Source: Ailanthus altissimus
Taxonomy: Eukaryota; Streptophyta; Magnoliopsida; Sapindales; Simaroubaceae
Direction of reading: 5' to 3'
Assembly (NCBI GenBank): GCA_946807835.1
Contig: OX327693.1
Location: 12,293,501 to 12,357,500, forward strand
Length of the DNA stretch: 64,000 nucleotides
Position numbers and translations under genes: made by a program. The notes under the pieces are model-generated. The model saw nothing but the letters and a program-made list of their open reading frames with translations. It was not told the DNA's origin and did not search any database. Shown piece by piece: positions 47,540-60,444 of the stretch (its first letter is position 1; each line of letters begins with the position of its first letter).

Positions 47540-48455
47540 GTTAGGATTTGTATTTATATGCCATCCCCTTTTTATGTATGAATATTTATTTTATATTTAT
47601 ACTATTATCATTTCCTTAAATCGTTAATTATATTTAATGTATGGTAAGATGCTTGTAACATTTCATACATTGTATGATTTGAAGGAGTTTGGATCTAGTC
47701 TAAAGAAGTTTAGATCAATACTAAGAATTAGCAACACTGAGAGTTATAAATGTTAAGAGTTAGCACTGATAAGAGTTGGCAGGTTATAAGAATCAGTGAA
47801 ATCTAAGGAGTTAGAGCCTTATCTGAAATGGAACACAAATTTGATAATATATTAATGATGATGTAGTTACAAAGAGTTACAAATGGTGCTAAGAAATATC
47901 ATTATGCAAATATGTTATCAAATACTTTGTTTTTAATTTATCTTCACTAATGCGGGTCTGTCGGTGAAGATCTTATTAACTATGGATCAATGTTTATCTA
48001 TATCTGGATGGTCTAGTGGTTAGTTTTAGTAAACCATGAGCTTAGTAAAAGCTTATATAGAGATGAAGGTATTCAGTAAATACTGGGTACTGAACAGACT
48101 CACGAGGACCTCCAATAGACATTCTATAAAGTCGTTAATGGAGGGTCTTCTCAAGTTGAGTAATATTCGTGATCTTTTAACCTAAGCGCCATGGCAAGCT
48201 TATGAGTATCCTTCCATACTTTAGTTTTACAAATGTCAGAAACCTTTCATGGTCTGACCACTGGGTGTTACTAGGTATAATCTGATGCTTATAGAGTCTA
48301 GAGTGCATAGTAGTGTCAAGAGTCGGGCGCTGTCCGTGACAATAGATATAGGATCCATTAGCTCATTTGGGTGAGTAATATATCCTAATGCTCAAAGATT
48401 GTGTTTCAGAAAGTCTTATGGCCATAAGCAGTAAAACCTGGGAAAAGAGTTTTAT
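47540..48455 (+). repeat. Copia B 3' LTR, truncated
   Basis: Starts TAGTTAGGATTTG (the first TG is mutated) and covers the first 900 bases of the LTR. It is cut near 48455 by the leader of copia E. It contains a 31-base GC-rich insertion at 48311-48341. Confidence 0.75.
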
Positions 48456-50577
48456 ATTTTATTTTATTTTATGTGATGATTTATATTATAAAATATGTCT
48501 GTGCATTATAACATGCCATTAAGATTTAAAATGTGCCTACTAAATGCATTATAAAATGGCATGAATACATTTGTCATTATTGTATTTCTTTACTAAAATA
48601 GTTTTAATTTAGATTTAATAAAATTGATACATAATATACCAATTAGTTATTAGATTTAATTAAAATAGTTTTATTATCTAGCAAGGTATTATTTTTTTAA
48701 TTAGATTTAAATTAATTAATTCTATAATTGGTATAAATAATGTGAATTATATTTAATTAGTTGAATCGATAATTCACATTGGCTAATTAAGCATATTATA
48801 ATAAATAGTTTATTAAAATTATAAGTCTTAGTTAATCATAATGAATTAGATTTTTAATATAAAAATCTAGAAATTATTTTAAGTGTTAATATGATTAGAT
48901 TCTAAAAACTTTTAGGATAAAACCTAGTGATCAATAATTGACTAACAGTAATAGTTTTTACTAAGATTATAAAATATGAGATATATAAACAAAACCCTAC
49001 AACATTAAATAGTAAGTGGGAGAAGGTTAAATGATAATTTGATCCATAGTCTGCATCGTTAGTTAAATAACGTAAGATTTAAACAATGCTTTATAACGGC
49101 TTTTTATTTTTTTTGTTCTCCCTACGGAAGGTGTCTATTTGAATCAATATCAAGGTTAACTTCAAAGAGATAGGATTCATGGATGTATTTCTAGATTAAC
49201 CTACCCTAAAATGACAACTTTGGAGTTAAGTCTAAGGAATCCAAAACGATGCATCACACTTACATAAATACAATTATATACATAATTATATTTAGACCAA
49301 TATAAATGGTGTTAATTAATGCAGACATTATGAGATAACTTGAAAATATTAATTAATTGAGATTATTTCAGTCTATTTTAAAATTGATTTGACCTACCTA
49401 CGACAATATATCAATTTTGGTAAATTAAATTATCGTGGTATAGAATATTTTCTAGGGTTTTTACCTTTGTTCTTTTGCATCATGCATCATGTTTAAAGTG
49501 CTATACCATAATTGTAATGATATTTGAGTATGAACGTTTAGTTCTTTATTTATTATTTTCAGCAAAATGACAAATCCCTTGATCACAATATTATCCAACA
49601 ATAAATTAACCGACAAAAATTTTTGAAATAAAAAAGTATAATGAACATTGTACATATCTGTGAGAACCAAAAGTTTGTCCTCACTGATCGCTGCCCTCCA
49701 AGGCCTACTCTTAATGATTCACAAGAATTTAAGGAGCGATATGATCATTGGCTTGATATTAACGAAAAGTACGCTACTACTTGTTAGCAAGCATGTCTGA
49801 AGTGCTTAAGAGTAAGCATGATAAAATGAAAGTAGCAAATGAAATGTTAGATTTACTTTAGGCAATATTTGGGCAGCCTTTATTTGAAAACTAGGGGAGG
49901 CAAATGTTGCTGATAAGGAGCCTTTCTCTTTCAAGAACAAAAAGGAAAATGGCTCATTAATAGGCAAACTTAAAAAGAAGAACAATAGTAAGAAGAATAA
50001 GAGCAACAAGACCAAGAAAAAAGAAAAATATTTTCAGTTTGATATCCAAAAACTGCTCAGCAACAATCAGGCAAGTGGGGAATGTCCACTGTCAAAAGAA
50101 AGGCCACTAGAAGCGGAATTCCACCCTCTTTCTAAAAAAACTCAAAAAGAAAATAAAAGTAAATATGATTTACTTGTCCTTGAAGCGTGTTTAGTAGAAG
50201 ATAATGAATACCTTTAGGTAATAGACTCCGAGGCCACTAATCATGTTTGTTCTTTTTTACAGATGATAGATTCTTCTCGTACATTGGTAGATTGAGAGTT
50301 TACGATGCGAGTGGGTATCGGGACCGTTGTTTCAACTAAAGTAATAGGAGTAGTTAGGCTTAGGTTTAGGGATCGTTTTTAAATTTTGCAAGACATTTAC
50401 TATATTCTTGATTTTAGATGAAGTTTAATTTGTCTCTAGATGTTTCTTTTAATAATAATTTAGTTTTTATTTTTAGAAATGGTTTGAATATATATGTTGG
50501 TAAGTTAGAGAATGATCTTTATATCTTACATTCAGAAACTCAAACACTGCTTAATACTAAAATGTTTAGGCTGGAAC
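48456..50577 (+). mobile_element. Copia E, leader, gag and protease part
   Basis: 48456-49560 is a non-coding leader that matches, in opposite orientation, the leader of D (55960-57060). Gag starts with the ATG at 49567 (MTNPLI); the stretch with FVLTDRCPPRPTLND is at about 49670-49715. The zinc finger near 50070-50120 is frameshifted. The protease active site at about 50222-50245 reads IDSEAT where DSGAT is expected. It ends at 50577 where D inserted and resumes at 59283 in RT, so integrase and half of RT were lost. Its 5' LTR is missing. Confidence 0.8.
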
Positions 50578-52237
50578 TGCAAGAAAAATTTTAAAAAATA
50601 TTTTTGTCTATTTTAATTTAGCAACAAGATGATATAAGAAAAATACCTAATCGCGAATTTCCACTAATGTTTTCTGTCAACACCAGCAAATCTTTCACAC
50701 TGTATCTCTTACCTATGGACTACTCATATGGGTAAGTTGATAAATTGTAGAAGATTTAATTTGGTATTCTTAAATTTTCTCTCTATAAAAATTTAGTCCA
50801 AAGGAAGCACTAATCAAGAATACATAAAAATAGTTTTAAAACTTCTTTTTATAGTACAGGTATCCTTATGTTATCTAAACTCTTAATCCTAATAGGATGA
50901 GGATAAAATAATATCTTTATATTATTTTAATCTAGATAATTAATAGGATAATATGATATCTAATAATATCTTTAATTACATAATTTAAATAATTCATAAT
51001 TATCTAATTATTTAATTTAATTAATAATCAAATTATTTATTTAATTCCATAACTATTATAGATTGGACAAGTAATTGATTGAGTCCAATAAGTTTAATCA
51101 AATTAAACATAGGCCAATCAAATTAATTAATTGATCCTAATAAGTTTAATCAAATTAAACTTGGGCTAATTAATATTTTAAATCTAACAATTAATTTAAT
51201 AGTCCATTTTAGTGTTTATGGGGCCAACATAGGGATTTGATGGACCTACAAAATTAAGCTCCAATAAATTAAATTATTTGATTAAACTCTTTAATCAACA
51301 TAATTTTATTTATTAACTTAATATTACTCACTAAAAAAATATAAACTGAACTCTTAATTTTACAGATAAATTATAAAATAAAAAACTATCTTTGTCCATT
51401 AATAATCATTTCATATAGATCAATCTTCCCCATGTGTTCATAATTAGAGCTAGATCGAGTGTCCGTTAACATTTCTAATTACATCTTTATCCTCGATCCA
51501 CATTGATCTTTTTTTGAACATTTAATTTGTGAAATTCACTAATCTATTATTTTCTTTAACTTTTAAAGAAAACTGAGCGCTCATAATATTCAAGACTAGA
51601 ATCATTTATCAAGGGAATAACTTATCTAACTTCCTTTTGCAAGGAGTGGAATCCCATATCTATGAGAAATGTTCCGAGCCATCCATTTTGTTACATTTAT
51701 AAAATACTTAGTAATTAATTGAAAATCTTTTAAAGTCTTTCCGTTGTAAATTAATAAACATAACTCAATGAATAGGGGTTCATTAATCACTCAAAATTAA
51801 GATTAATCTATATATGATTATATTGTGATAAAATAAATTCTCTTTACTAATGGAGATTAATAGATAATTAATTTTATCGTAGTCTAGTCCTATATAATCG
51901 ACATTATATAAAGTGCCTCTATTTTCTATGTCAACATATAGAATGATTAGGATAAGACCATTGTATACAATATAAAATGGACTGCACTTATAGTCTATCA
52001 AAATGAAGTTTTCGTCTTCATCTAGACTAAGGACAAGTTTAGATTATTACACTTAAACTTAATCTTCTCGTATATGACTATCATATACTAAGTTTAAGGT
52101 TACATATAATAATCAAGTAATTTCATGAGATTTGAATAAAAATAATCATAATTACAAATATAATAATAATGAATAACCTCTATTAATTATTTTCAGCAGT
52201 ATCTAAATACAAATAATCATGGTACACACCTCTAACA
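50578..52237 (-). repeat. 3' LTR of copia D
   Basis: On the minus strand it starts TGTTAGAGGTGTG (52237) and ends TTTTCTTGCA (50578), 1660 bp. It is preceded by the purine-rich GGGCAAGTAGGAGAT. 51330-51725 is almost identical to 58436-58832 of the 5' LTR, while the neighbouring parts differ clearly. Confidence 0.9.
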
Positions 52238-52251
52238 ATCTCCTACTTGCC

Positions 52252-54980
52252 CTAAAGTAAGTGAGACATGTCTCGTAATCCTAGACCCTCTAAGTGACTC
52301 TCAAAACTAGCAATGGAAAGAATCTTCGCAAAAGGATCAGTATGGTTATTTAATGAGACATATCTCGTATCCCTGGACCCTTTAAGTGACTCTCAAAACT
52401 AGTAGTAGAAAAAGTCTTCGTAAAAGGATCAGCATAGTTATTTAATGACTTGATCTTTCTTCACTATGACATCTCATTTGTGAATGATCTCCCAGATCAC
52501 ATGGTATTTACTTTCTATGTGCTTGCCTCTTTTACTTCTTAGTTCTTTTGGAAATTGCCACTGCACCACTATTATCACAATAAAGCATAAAGGGGTTTAT
52601 CTATATTTGGAACAACTTTCAGATCTATATTGCTTCCTTAGTTGTTTCACAAGCCATTACATATTCGACTTTTATGGTAGAATCGATAATACATGATTGC
52701 TTTATGATTTTTCACACAATGGCTCCATCACTAAAAGTGAACACTAACCTAGATGTTGATTTTTTAGAACCTAAGTCAGATTAAAAATCAGAATTAGTGT
52801 ATCTGATTGAGATCAAATCCTTACCAGAATAGACAAGCATATAGTTTCTTGCTCTCCGTAGGTACTTGAGAATATGCTTTAAAACAACCCAGTGATCATA
52901 TCCTAGATTTGATTGATACGGACTGATTATAGCCACCGAATAGTAAATATCGAGCCTAGTACACAACATGGCCTACATTAGGCTACCTAATACAGAGGCA
53001 TAAGGTATCCATCTCATATCGTCTTCTTCTTGAGGTGTCTTAAAACATTATAACTTAGACAAATGAATTCCATGGCAAGAAAGTAAATTACCTTTTTTTT
53101 TAAATTCTTTATCGAAAACCTTACAATAATCTTATCTATGTACGATGCTTGAGACAGAGCTAAGCGTTTGTTCTTACGATCTTGTATGAGTTGGATTCTA
53201 AGAACATAAGTTGCTTTTCCCAAATCTTTCATTTGAAATTGCTTAGCTAGCCATTTATTTACATATGATAATACTTCTTTATCATTCCCAATGAGAAGAA
53301 TATCATCAATGTAAAGAACTAAGAAAATCACTTTGCCCTCATTAATGCGCTTATGTACACAAGCTTCATCAATATTTTACTCAAAGCCATAAGACTTGAT
53401 AGCTTGATCAAATCTTATATTCCAAGATCTAAATGCTTGTTTAAGCCCATAAATAGACCTTTGCAGCTTGCCAACCTTTTACTCTTGATCTTGTACTATG
53501 AATCCCTCTAGTTGAACCATATAAATGGTTTCATCAAGATTGCCATTCAAAAAGGCAGTCTTGACATCCATTTGTCAAATCTCATAATCTAAACAAGCAA
53601 CAATGGATAAAAGAATGCAAATAGATTTTAGCATGGCTACTAGTGAGAAAGTCTCCTTATAATAAACTCATTTTTTTTTAGTATAACCCTTTTGCCATTA
53701 GCCTTGCTTTGTAAGCTCCACTTTCCCATCTACTTCTCTTTTTTTTTTGTAGACCCATTTAAGCCCAATAAGATTAAATCCTTCAGGTAGATCTACAAGA
53801 TCCTAGACTGAGTTAGAGTGCATTAACTCCATCTTGAGATTCATGACCTCAAGCCATTTCTCCTTGTCAGAATCTTCTATTGCTTGTTTATATGTCAATA
53901 GATCATCTACACTATCATTAGAGATTGTAACTTGTGCTTCTTCAATTAAACTATAGCATATATCCTAATTTTACTACCTTTTCACTGTGCCTAAGTGGCA
54001 GTGGTGTATTCTGACAAGTGGCATAGTTTGTTGACTTTGTGATCTAACAACAATTGTTGGTTGTTAAGGTTTAACCTTATCAAAAAGTAGTTCCTTGATA
54101 ACAACTTTACTTTGAAGTATCTGATCTCTTATATAATTATTCTTAAGAAAAGTAGCATTTGTTGATACAAATACTTTATTATCTTGAGGGTTTATTATCT
54201 TGAGGGTTATAAAAGAAATCACCTCTTATCTCTTTGAGGTAGCCTACAAATAGGTATAATTCTAAACGTGGTTCCAACTTCCCAGTCTTTTCCTTTAACA
54301 CGTGTACTGGACACCCCTATATGCGAAAGTGTCCTAAAGAAGGCTTGACCATTCCACAAATCCAATGGTAATTTAGGGATTGACTTAGATGGTACCTCAC
54401 CATGTTTAGTAACATTCTATTTCTCCTTTCAGCAACACCATTTTGTTGTGGTGTTCCTAGAGTAGTGAGTTAGGATATAATCCCATACTCTTTGTGGTGA
54501 TCTCCAAATTTAGCATCCACGTATTCACCTCCTCGATCAGATCAAAATGCTTTTAATGGTTTATTGAGTTGTTTCTCAAATTCTGCTTAGAATTCTTTAA
54601 ACGTTTCAAATGTTTCCGATTTTATATGCATCAAATATATATAGCCATAGCGAGAACAATCATCAATAAAAGTGATGGAGTATTCGTATCCTCCTCTAGC
54701 TTGTACATTAATCAGACCACATACATTCGAATGTACTAATTCTAAAGGTTCTTTGGCCCTGTTGGCTTTACAAATAAAAGGTCTTTTAGTTATTTTACCT
54801 TTCAAACAAGATTTGCAAACTAGTAAAGTATCAACCCTTAAACTATTTAAAGGTCCGTCCTTTACTAATCATTGTATCCTGTTTAAGTTAATATGACCTA
54901 ATCTAAGATGCCAAAGGCATGTTTTATCATCAGGAGAAATCTTTTGTTTCTTAGGCTTTGGTTGTTCTAGTATGAACATT
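52252..54980 (-). pseudogene. Copia D pol pseudogene (GAG-pre-INT, integrase, RT, RNase H)
   Basis: On the minus strand from high to low: GAG-pre-integrase (CLWHLRLGHINLNRIQ, about 54885-54930), integrase start (54805-54587, with KEPLELVHSNVCG and ITFIDDCSRYGY), integrase core with a stop in the GVPQQNG region near 54440, RT with an intact YIDD box at 53302-53313 in a 105-codon open piece (53331-53014), then the TRLDIYYSV region (52969-52781) and RNase H down to about 52260. Stops and shifts separate these pieces. It belongs to the common plant copia type with TNT1-like pol. Confidence 0.85.
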
Positions 54981-55957
54981 TTAATATTGAGTAGTGTTGT
55001 ATTTCTTGCCATATAATATGAAAATCATTCTCTAAATTACTGAGGCATATATTCAAACAATTTCTAAAAATAAAAATAGAACTATTATTAAAATAAATAG
55101 AATAGCAATGTTCTAAATATTTAAAGACAAATCAAATTTTGTCTAAAATCAAGAACATAATAAACGTCTTTCAAAATTAAAAAATGATCCTTGAACTTAA
55201 GCCTAACTGCTCCTACTGCTTTAGCTGAAACAATAACCCTGATACCTACTCGCATCATATGCTCGCTATTTGCCAATGTCCGAGAAGAATCAATCATCTA
55301 TAAAGAATAACAAATATCATTAGTGGCCCCAGAGTCAACTACCCAAAGCTATTCATTATCTTCCACTAAACACAGCTATTCATTATCTTTAAGGACAAGT
55401 AAATCATATTTACTTTTCTTTTCTTTTTTGAGCATTTCTAGATAGAGGGTGCAATTCCTCTTCCAATGGCCTTTCTTTTTACAGTGGAAACATTTTCCTA
55501 TTGTCTTGGCCTTGTTGCTCTTATTGTTCTAATTATGATTCTTCTTTTGGCTTTTAGGGTTATCTCCAAACAAGCAATTTTCTTCATCTTTCATCTTGGC
55601 ATTAATAATGGCTTTTACCTCATCATGTCGAGATTTCTCAGAAGATTGCTCAATTATTGCCTGAAGTGAATCCCATATTTCTTTTGCGATTTTCATTTTC
55701 TCATGCTTACTCTTAAACACTTTAGACATGCCTGCTAACAGGTAGTTACGAGCATTTTCATTAGCATCAAGCCAACGATCATATTACTCCTTAGCTTCTT
55801 GTAAAGTATTTAAAGCAGGCCTTTGAGGGCAGAGATCAGTGAGGAGAAACCTTTGGTTCTCACAGATGAGTACGATGTTCATTATACTTTTTCATTTCAT
55901 AAAGTTTTCGTCAGTTAATTTATCATTGGATAATATTGTGATCAAGTGATTTGTCAT
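54981..55957 (-). pseudogene. Copia D gag and protease
   Basis: Gag starts at the ATG of 55957 (minus). The capsid includes ICENQRFLLTDLCPQRP; 55729-55529 is open (EIWDSLQAIIEQSSEKSRHDEV). The zinc finger is intact: CFHCKKKGHWKRNC between 55492 and 55451, with CCHC spacing C-x2-C-x4-H-x4-C. The protease site is intact too: DSGAT at 55336-55322 in VVDSGATNDIC. Stops occur between these parts. Confidence 0.85.
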
Positions 55958-57693
55958 TTTGCTGAAAATAATAAATAAAGGAAATAAATCATTCATACTT
56001 AAATATCATCACAATTATTGTATAACACTTTAAACATGATGCATGATGCAAAATAATAGAGGTAAAAACCCTAGAAAAAATTGTATACCACGATAATCCA
56101 ATTTATCAAAATTGATATGCTGCTGTAGAGTAAGTCAAATCAATTTCAAATTAGACTAAGATAATCTCAATTAATTAATATTTTCAAGTTATCTCATAAC
56201 TTCTACATTAACTAACTACCATTTATTTTGGTCTAAATATAATTATATTTATGTAAGTGTGACGCATCGTTTCGAATTCCTTAGACTTAACTCCAAAGTT
56301 GCTGTCGTAGGGTAGGTTAATCTAGAAATACATCCATGAATCCTATCTCTTTGAAGTTAACCTTGATATTGATTCAAACGGACACCCTCCGTAGGGAGAA
56401 CGAAAACAAAGCCATTACAAGGCATCGCTTAAATCTCACGTTATTAAACTAACGATGTAGATTTTGGGTCAAATTGTCATTTTAACCTCTCCCACTTACT
56501 ATTTTAAGATGTAAGGTTTTATTTTATAAAATATCTCAGATTTTATAATTCTAGTGAAAACTATTGTTGCTAGTCAATTATTGATCACTATGTTTCATTT
56601 TAAGTGTTTCTAGAATCTAATCCTATTAACACTTAAAATAATTTATTAGATTTTTATACTAAAAATCTAATTTACTATAAATAACTAGGACTTATAATTT
56701 TTAATAAACTATTTATTATAATATGCTTAGTTAGTCTAATATAAAAGTACCGAATTTAATCTAATTCACATTATTTATACCAATTATGAAATTAATTAAT
56801 TTTAATCTAATTAAAAAAAATTCCTTATTAGATAAATTAAAACTATTTTAATTAAGTCTAATAATAAATTGGTATTACTATGTGTCAATTTATTAAATCT
56901 AAACTAAAACTATTTTAGTAAAGAAATAAAATAATGACACATGTATTCATGGCATATTATAATGCTTTGAGTAGACACATCTTAAATCTAAATGACATGT
57001 TATAATGCATTGACATATTTTATAACATAAATCATCACATGAAATAAAAATAAAATAATGGTGTTGACCAAGTCTTTTGAATTTCTAGGAAAATAAAATA
57101 AATTCAAAAACTTTAAAAGACAATAAGATAATTTTGAATTTCTTGTAGCTTTTTCTCCTTGAGCAGTCATTATTGTCCTAATAAAATAATTATATCTCAT
57201 ATAATATATATATTTTTTATCAATTGGGCTTTTGGCAGGCCTAAATTACTGCACAACCACTATTCAAAATAATGGCTATGCTGTAAATAAGCGTGGCCCA
57301 ACCAGCATGCATTGGCACGGCCCAAGGCCATGCTTAATAACATGCTCCTTAACTTATGGCAAGCCTTTGTTGTTAGTGACAGTGCCATTTGTTCTTCTTT
57401 CTTCGATCAAATAAAACGCCAAGGAACCACTTGTTGTCTTTTTGGTCTTTCCTTCATGCTTCCACCTTTTTTTTAAAACTCAATTCTTTTACCTTTTTTA
57501 TTATAAAAATAAAAAATACAAAATTCTTATGCCCTTTATGGCTTACAAAAATTGATCTAATCAATTCTAAATCCAAAATACCATATAAATAATGACCAAC
57601 ACTATTAATCCATCAATCCATTAACATGTGCCAATCCATCAAAAACACAAAATTAAAATTTACAATTGTTAAATTAAAGTAGACATGAGCCTA
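55958..57693 (-). other. Copia D leader
   Basis: About 1.7 kb of untranslated leader between the primer site and gag. The inner 1.1 kb matches the leader of E. Short hairpins such as CGTTA/TAACG (near 56442-56455; in E at 49056-49071) and the CCTCCGTAGGGAG stretch (near 56387-56399) are kept in both. The open frames on + at 57232-57592 are chance. Confidence 0.7.
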
Positions 57694-57705
57694 GCTCTGA
57701 TACCA
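57694..57705 (-). other. Primer binding site of copia D, tRNA-iMet
   Basis: The minus strand reads TGGTATCAGAGC, two bases after the LTR end (CTGCA). Perfect match to the standard site. Confidence 0.95.
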
Positions 57706-57707
57706 AT

Positions 57708-59282
57708 TGCAGGAACAATTTTAAAAACTTTTGTGTCTATTTTAATTTAGCAACAAGATGGTATAAGAAAAATACCCCAATCGCAAATTTCCAAGGATGT
57801 TTTCTGTCAACACTAGCAAATCTTCCACGTTGTATCTCCTATCAATGGACTAATGGTATGGATGAGTTGATAAATTGCATAAAATCTAATTCTATGTTCT
57901 TTCATTTTATCTCTAGAAAATTTTAACCTAAAAGAATCACTAATCAAGAATATGCACAAGTGGTTCTAAAACTCATTTTTATAATACAAGAATCCTTATG
58001 TTATCTAAACTCTTAATCCTAATAGAATTAAGATAAAATAATATCTTTATATTATTTTAATTTAGATAATCAAAATGATAAATATGATATCTAATATTAT
58101 GATAATTACATAATTTAGATAATTCATAATTATTTATTTAATTATATAACTTTTATGGATTGGGCTAGTAATTGATTGAGCCCAACAAGTTTAATCAAAT
58201 TAAATATGAGCTAATAAAATTAATTAATTGATTATAATAAGTTTAATCAAATTAAACTTGGGTCAATTAATATTTTAGATCTAACAATTAATTCAATAGT
58301 CCATTTTAGTGTTTATGGAGTCAATATAGGGACCTGATGGACCTACAAAATTAAGCTCCAATAAATTAAATCATTTGATTAAACTCTTTAATCAACATAA
58401 TTTTATTTATTAACTTAATATTACTCCACTAAAAAAATATAAAGCTGAACTCTTAATTTTACAGATAAATTATAAAATAAAAAACTATCTTTGTCCATTT
58501 AATAATCATTTCATATAGATCAATCTTCCCCATGTGTTCATAATTAGAGCTAGATTGAGTGTCCGTTAACATTTCTAATTACATCTTTATCCTCGATCCA
58601 CATTGATCTTTTTTTGAACATTTAATTTGTGAAATTCACTAATCTATTATTTTCTTTAACTTTTAAAGAAAACTGAGCGCTCATAATATTCAAGACTAGA
58701 ATCATTTATCAAGGGAATAACTTATCTAACTTCCTTTTGCAAGGAGTGGAATCCCATATCTATGAAAAATGTTCCGAGCCATCCATTTTGTTACATTTAT
58801 AAAATACTTAGTAAGTAACTAAAAATCTTTTAGAGTCTTTACCTTGTAAATTAATAAACATAACTCAATGTATAGGAGTTCATTAATCACTCAGAATTAA
58901 GATTAATCCATATATAATTATATTGTGATAAAATAAATTCTCTTTACTAATGAAGATTAACAGAGAATTAATTTTATCGTGGTCTAGTCCTATATAATCG
59001 ACATTATATAAAATGCCTCTATTTTCTATATAATCGACATTATATATACGAATGGACCGCACTTATAGTCTATTAAAATGAAGTTTCCGTCTTCATCCAG
59101 ACTAAGAACAAGTTTAGATTATTACACTTAAACTTAATCCTCTCGTATATAACTATTATATACTAAGTTTAAGGTTACATATAATAATCAAGTAATTTCA
59201 TGATATTTGAATAAAAATAATCATAATTGCAAATATAATAATAATGAATAACCTCTATTAATTATTTTCAGCAGTATCTAAT
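57708..59282 (-). repeat. 5' LTR of copia D, first bases missing
   Basis: Matches 50578-52237 in order; the outer 34 or so bases with TGTTAGAGG are absent and RT sequence of E follows directly at 59283. Confidence 0.9.
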
Positions 59283-60444
59283 AAGGGTCCAGCTATCAAA
59301 CCTACAAAGGTTTATTTATGAGCTTAAGCAAGCATCTAGATATTGGAATATAAAATTTGATCAAGCTATCAAGTCTTATGGCTTTAAGAAAATATTGATG
59401 AAGCTTGTGTATACAAGCGCAACATGAGGAAAAAGTGGTTTTCCTAGTTCTTTATGTTGATGATATTCTTCTAATTAGGAATGGTAAAGAAGTAGTATCG
59501 AATGTAAAGAAATGTCTAGTTAAGCAATTTCAAATAAAATTTTTGGAAGAAGCAAATTATGTTCTTAAGATCCAACTCATATGAGATAGTAAACAAACTC
59601 TTAGCTCTGGCTCAAGCATCATATATAGATAAGATCCTTGTAAGGTTTTCAAAGTAGAATTCCAAAAAAGGTAATTTACCTTCTCGTCATAGAATTCACT
59701 TGTCTAAGGTACAATGTCTTAAGACACTTCAAGAATAAGAGGATATGAGATGGATACCCTATCTATAGTAGGTAGCCTAATATATGCCATATTGTATACT
59801 AGGCTCGATATTTGCTATTAGGTGGGTATAGTCAGTTGGTATCAATCTAATTTAGGAAATGATCACTGGGTTACAGTAAAGCATATTCTCAAGTACATAC
59901 GGAGAATGAAAAATTATATGTTTGTCTATTTCGGTAAGATTGGATACCAATCGAATACACTGATTCAGATTTTCAATCTGACTTAGATTCTAAAAAATTC
60001 ACATCTAGATCAATGTTCACTCTTGGTGGTGGAGCCATTATGTGGAGAAGCATAAAGCAATCATGTATTGCCGATTCTACCATGGAAGCTAAATATGTAA
60101 TGGCTTGTGAAGTAGCTAAGGAAGCAGTATGGCTCTGTAAATCTTATCAAATCTGGAAGTTGTTCCAAATATAGATAAACCCCTCACGCTTTATTGTGAT
60201 AATAACGGTGTAGTGGCGAATTCCTAATAGCCAAGAAGTCACAAAAGAGGCAAGCACATAAAAAGAAAATATCATCTGATCAGGAAGATTGATCACCGAA
60301 GAGATGTCATGGTGAAGAAAATTGAGTCACAAAATAACTATGCTGATCCTTTTATGAAGACCTTCCTGTTACTAGTTTTGCAAGTCACTTAGAGGGTTTA
60401 GGGATATAACACATGTCTCACCTATTTTCTGGCAAGTGGGAGAT
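59283..60444 (+). pseudogene. Copia E RT and RNase H remnant
   Basis: The reading enters RT at LQTYKGLFM-like sequence (about 59300). The catalytic box is intact: LYVDDILLI, with YVDD at 59453-59464. The rest of RT is shifted several times. RNase H is readable at 60040-60125 (KQSCIADSTMEAKYVMACE and EAVWL). The polypurine tract GGCAAGTGGGAGA (60431-60443) is well kept. Confidence 0.85.

Larger units (their letters stand above)
50578..59282 (-). mobile_element. Copia D, nearly complete, minus strand
   Basis: All parts are in reverse order: 3' LTR (50578-52237), polypurine tract, pol, protease, gag, leader, primer site (57694-57705), 5' LTR (57708-59282). It lies inside copia E of the same family, in the opposite orientation. 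The base run GGAAC (50573-50577) could be one target duplication, but the other side is lost: the 5' LTR lacks its first 34 or so bases and E sequence is deleted there. Many motifs are intact, more than in A3. Confidence 0.85.

Noticed and set aside
57232..57592. Plus-strand frames of 60 and 67 codons
   Set aside because: Antisense to the leader of copia D; no domain and not kept in E.
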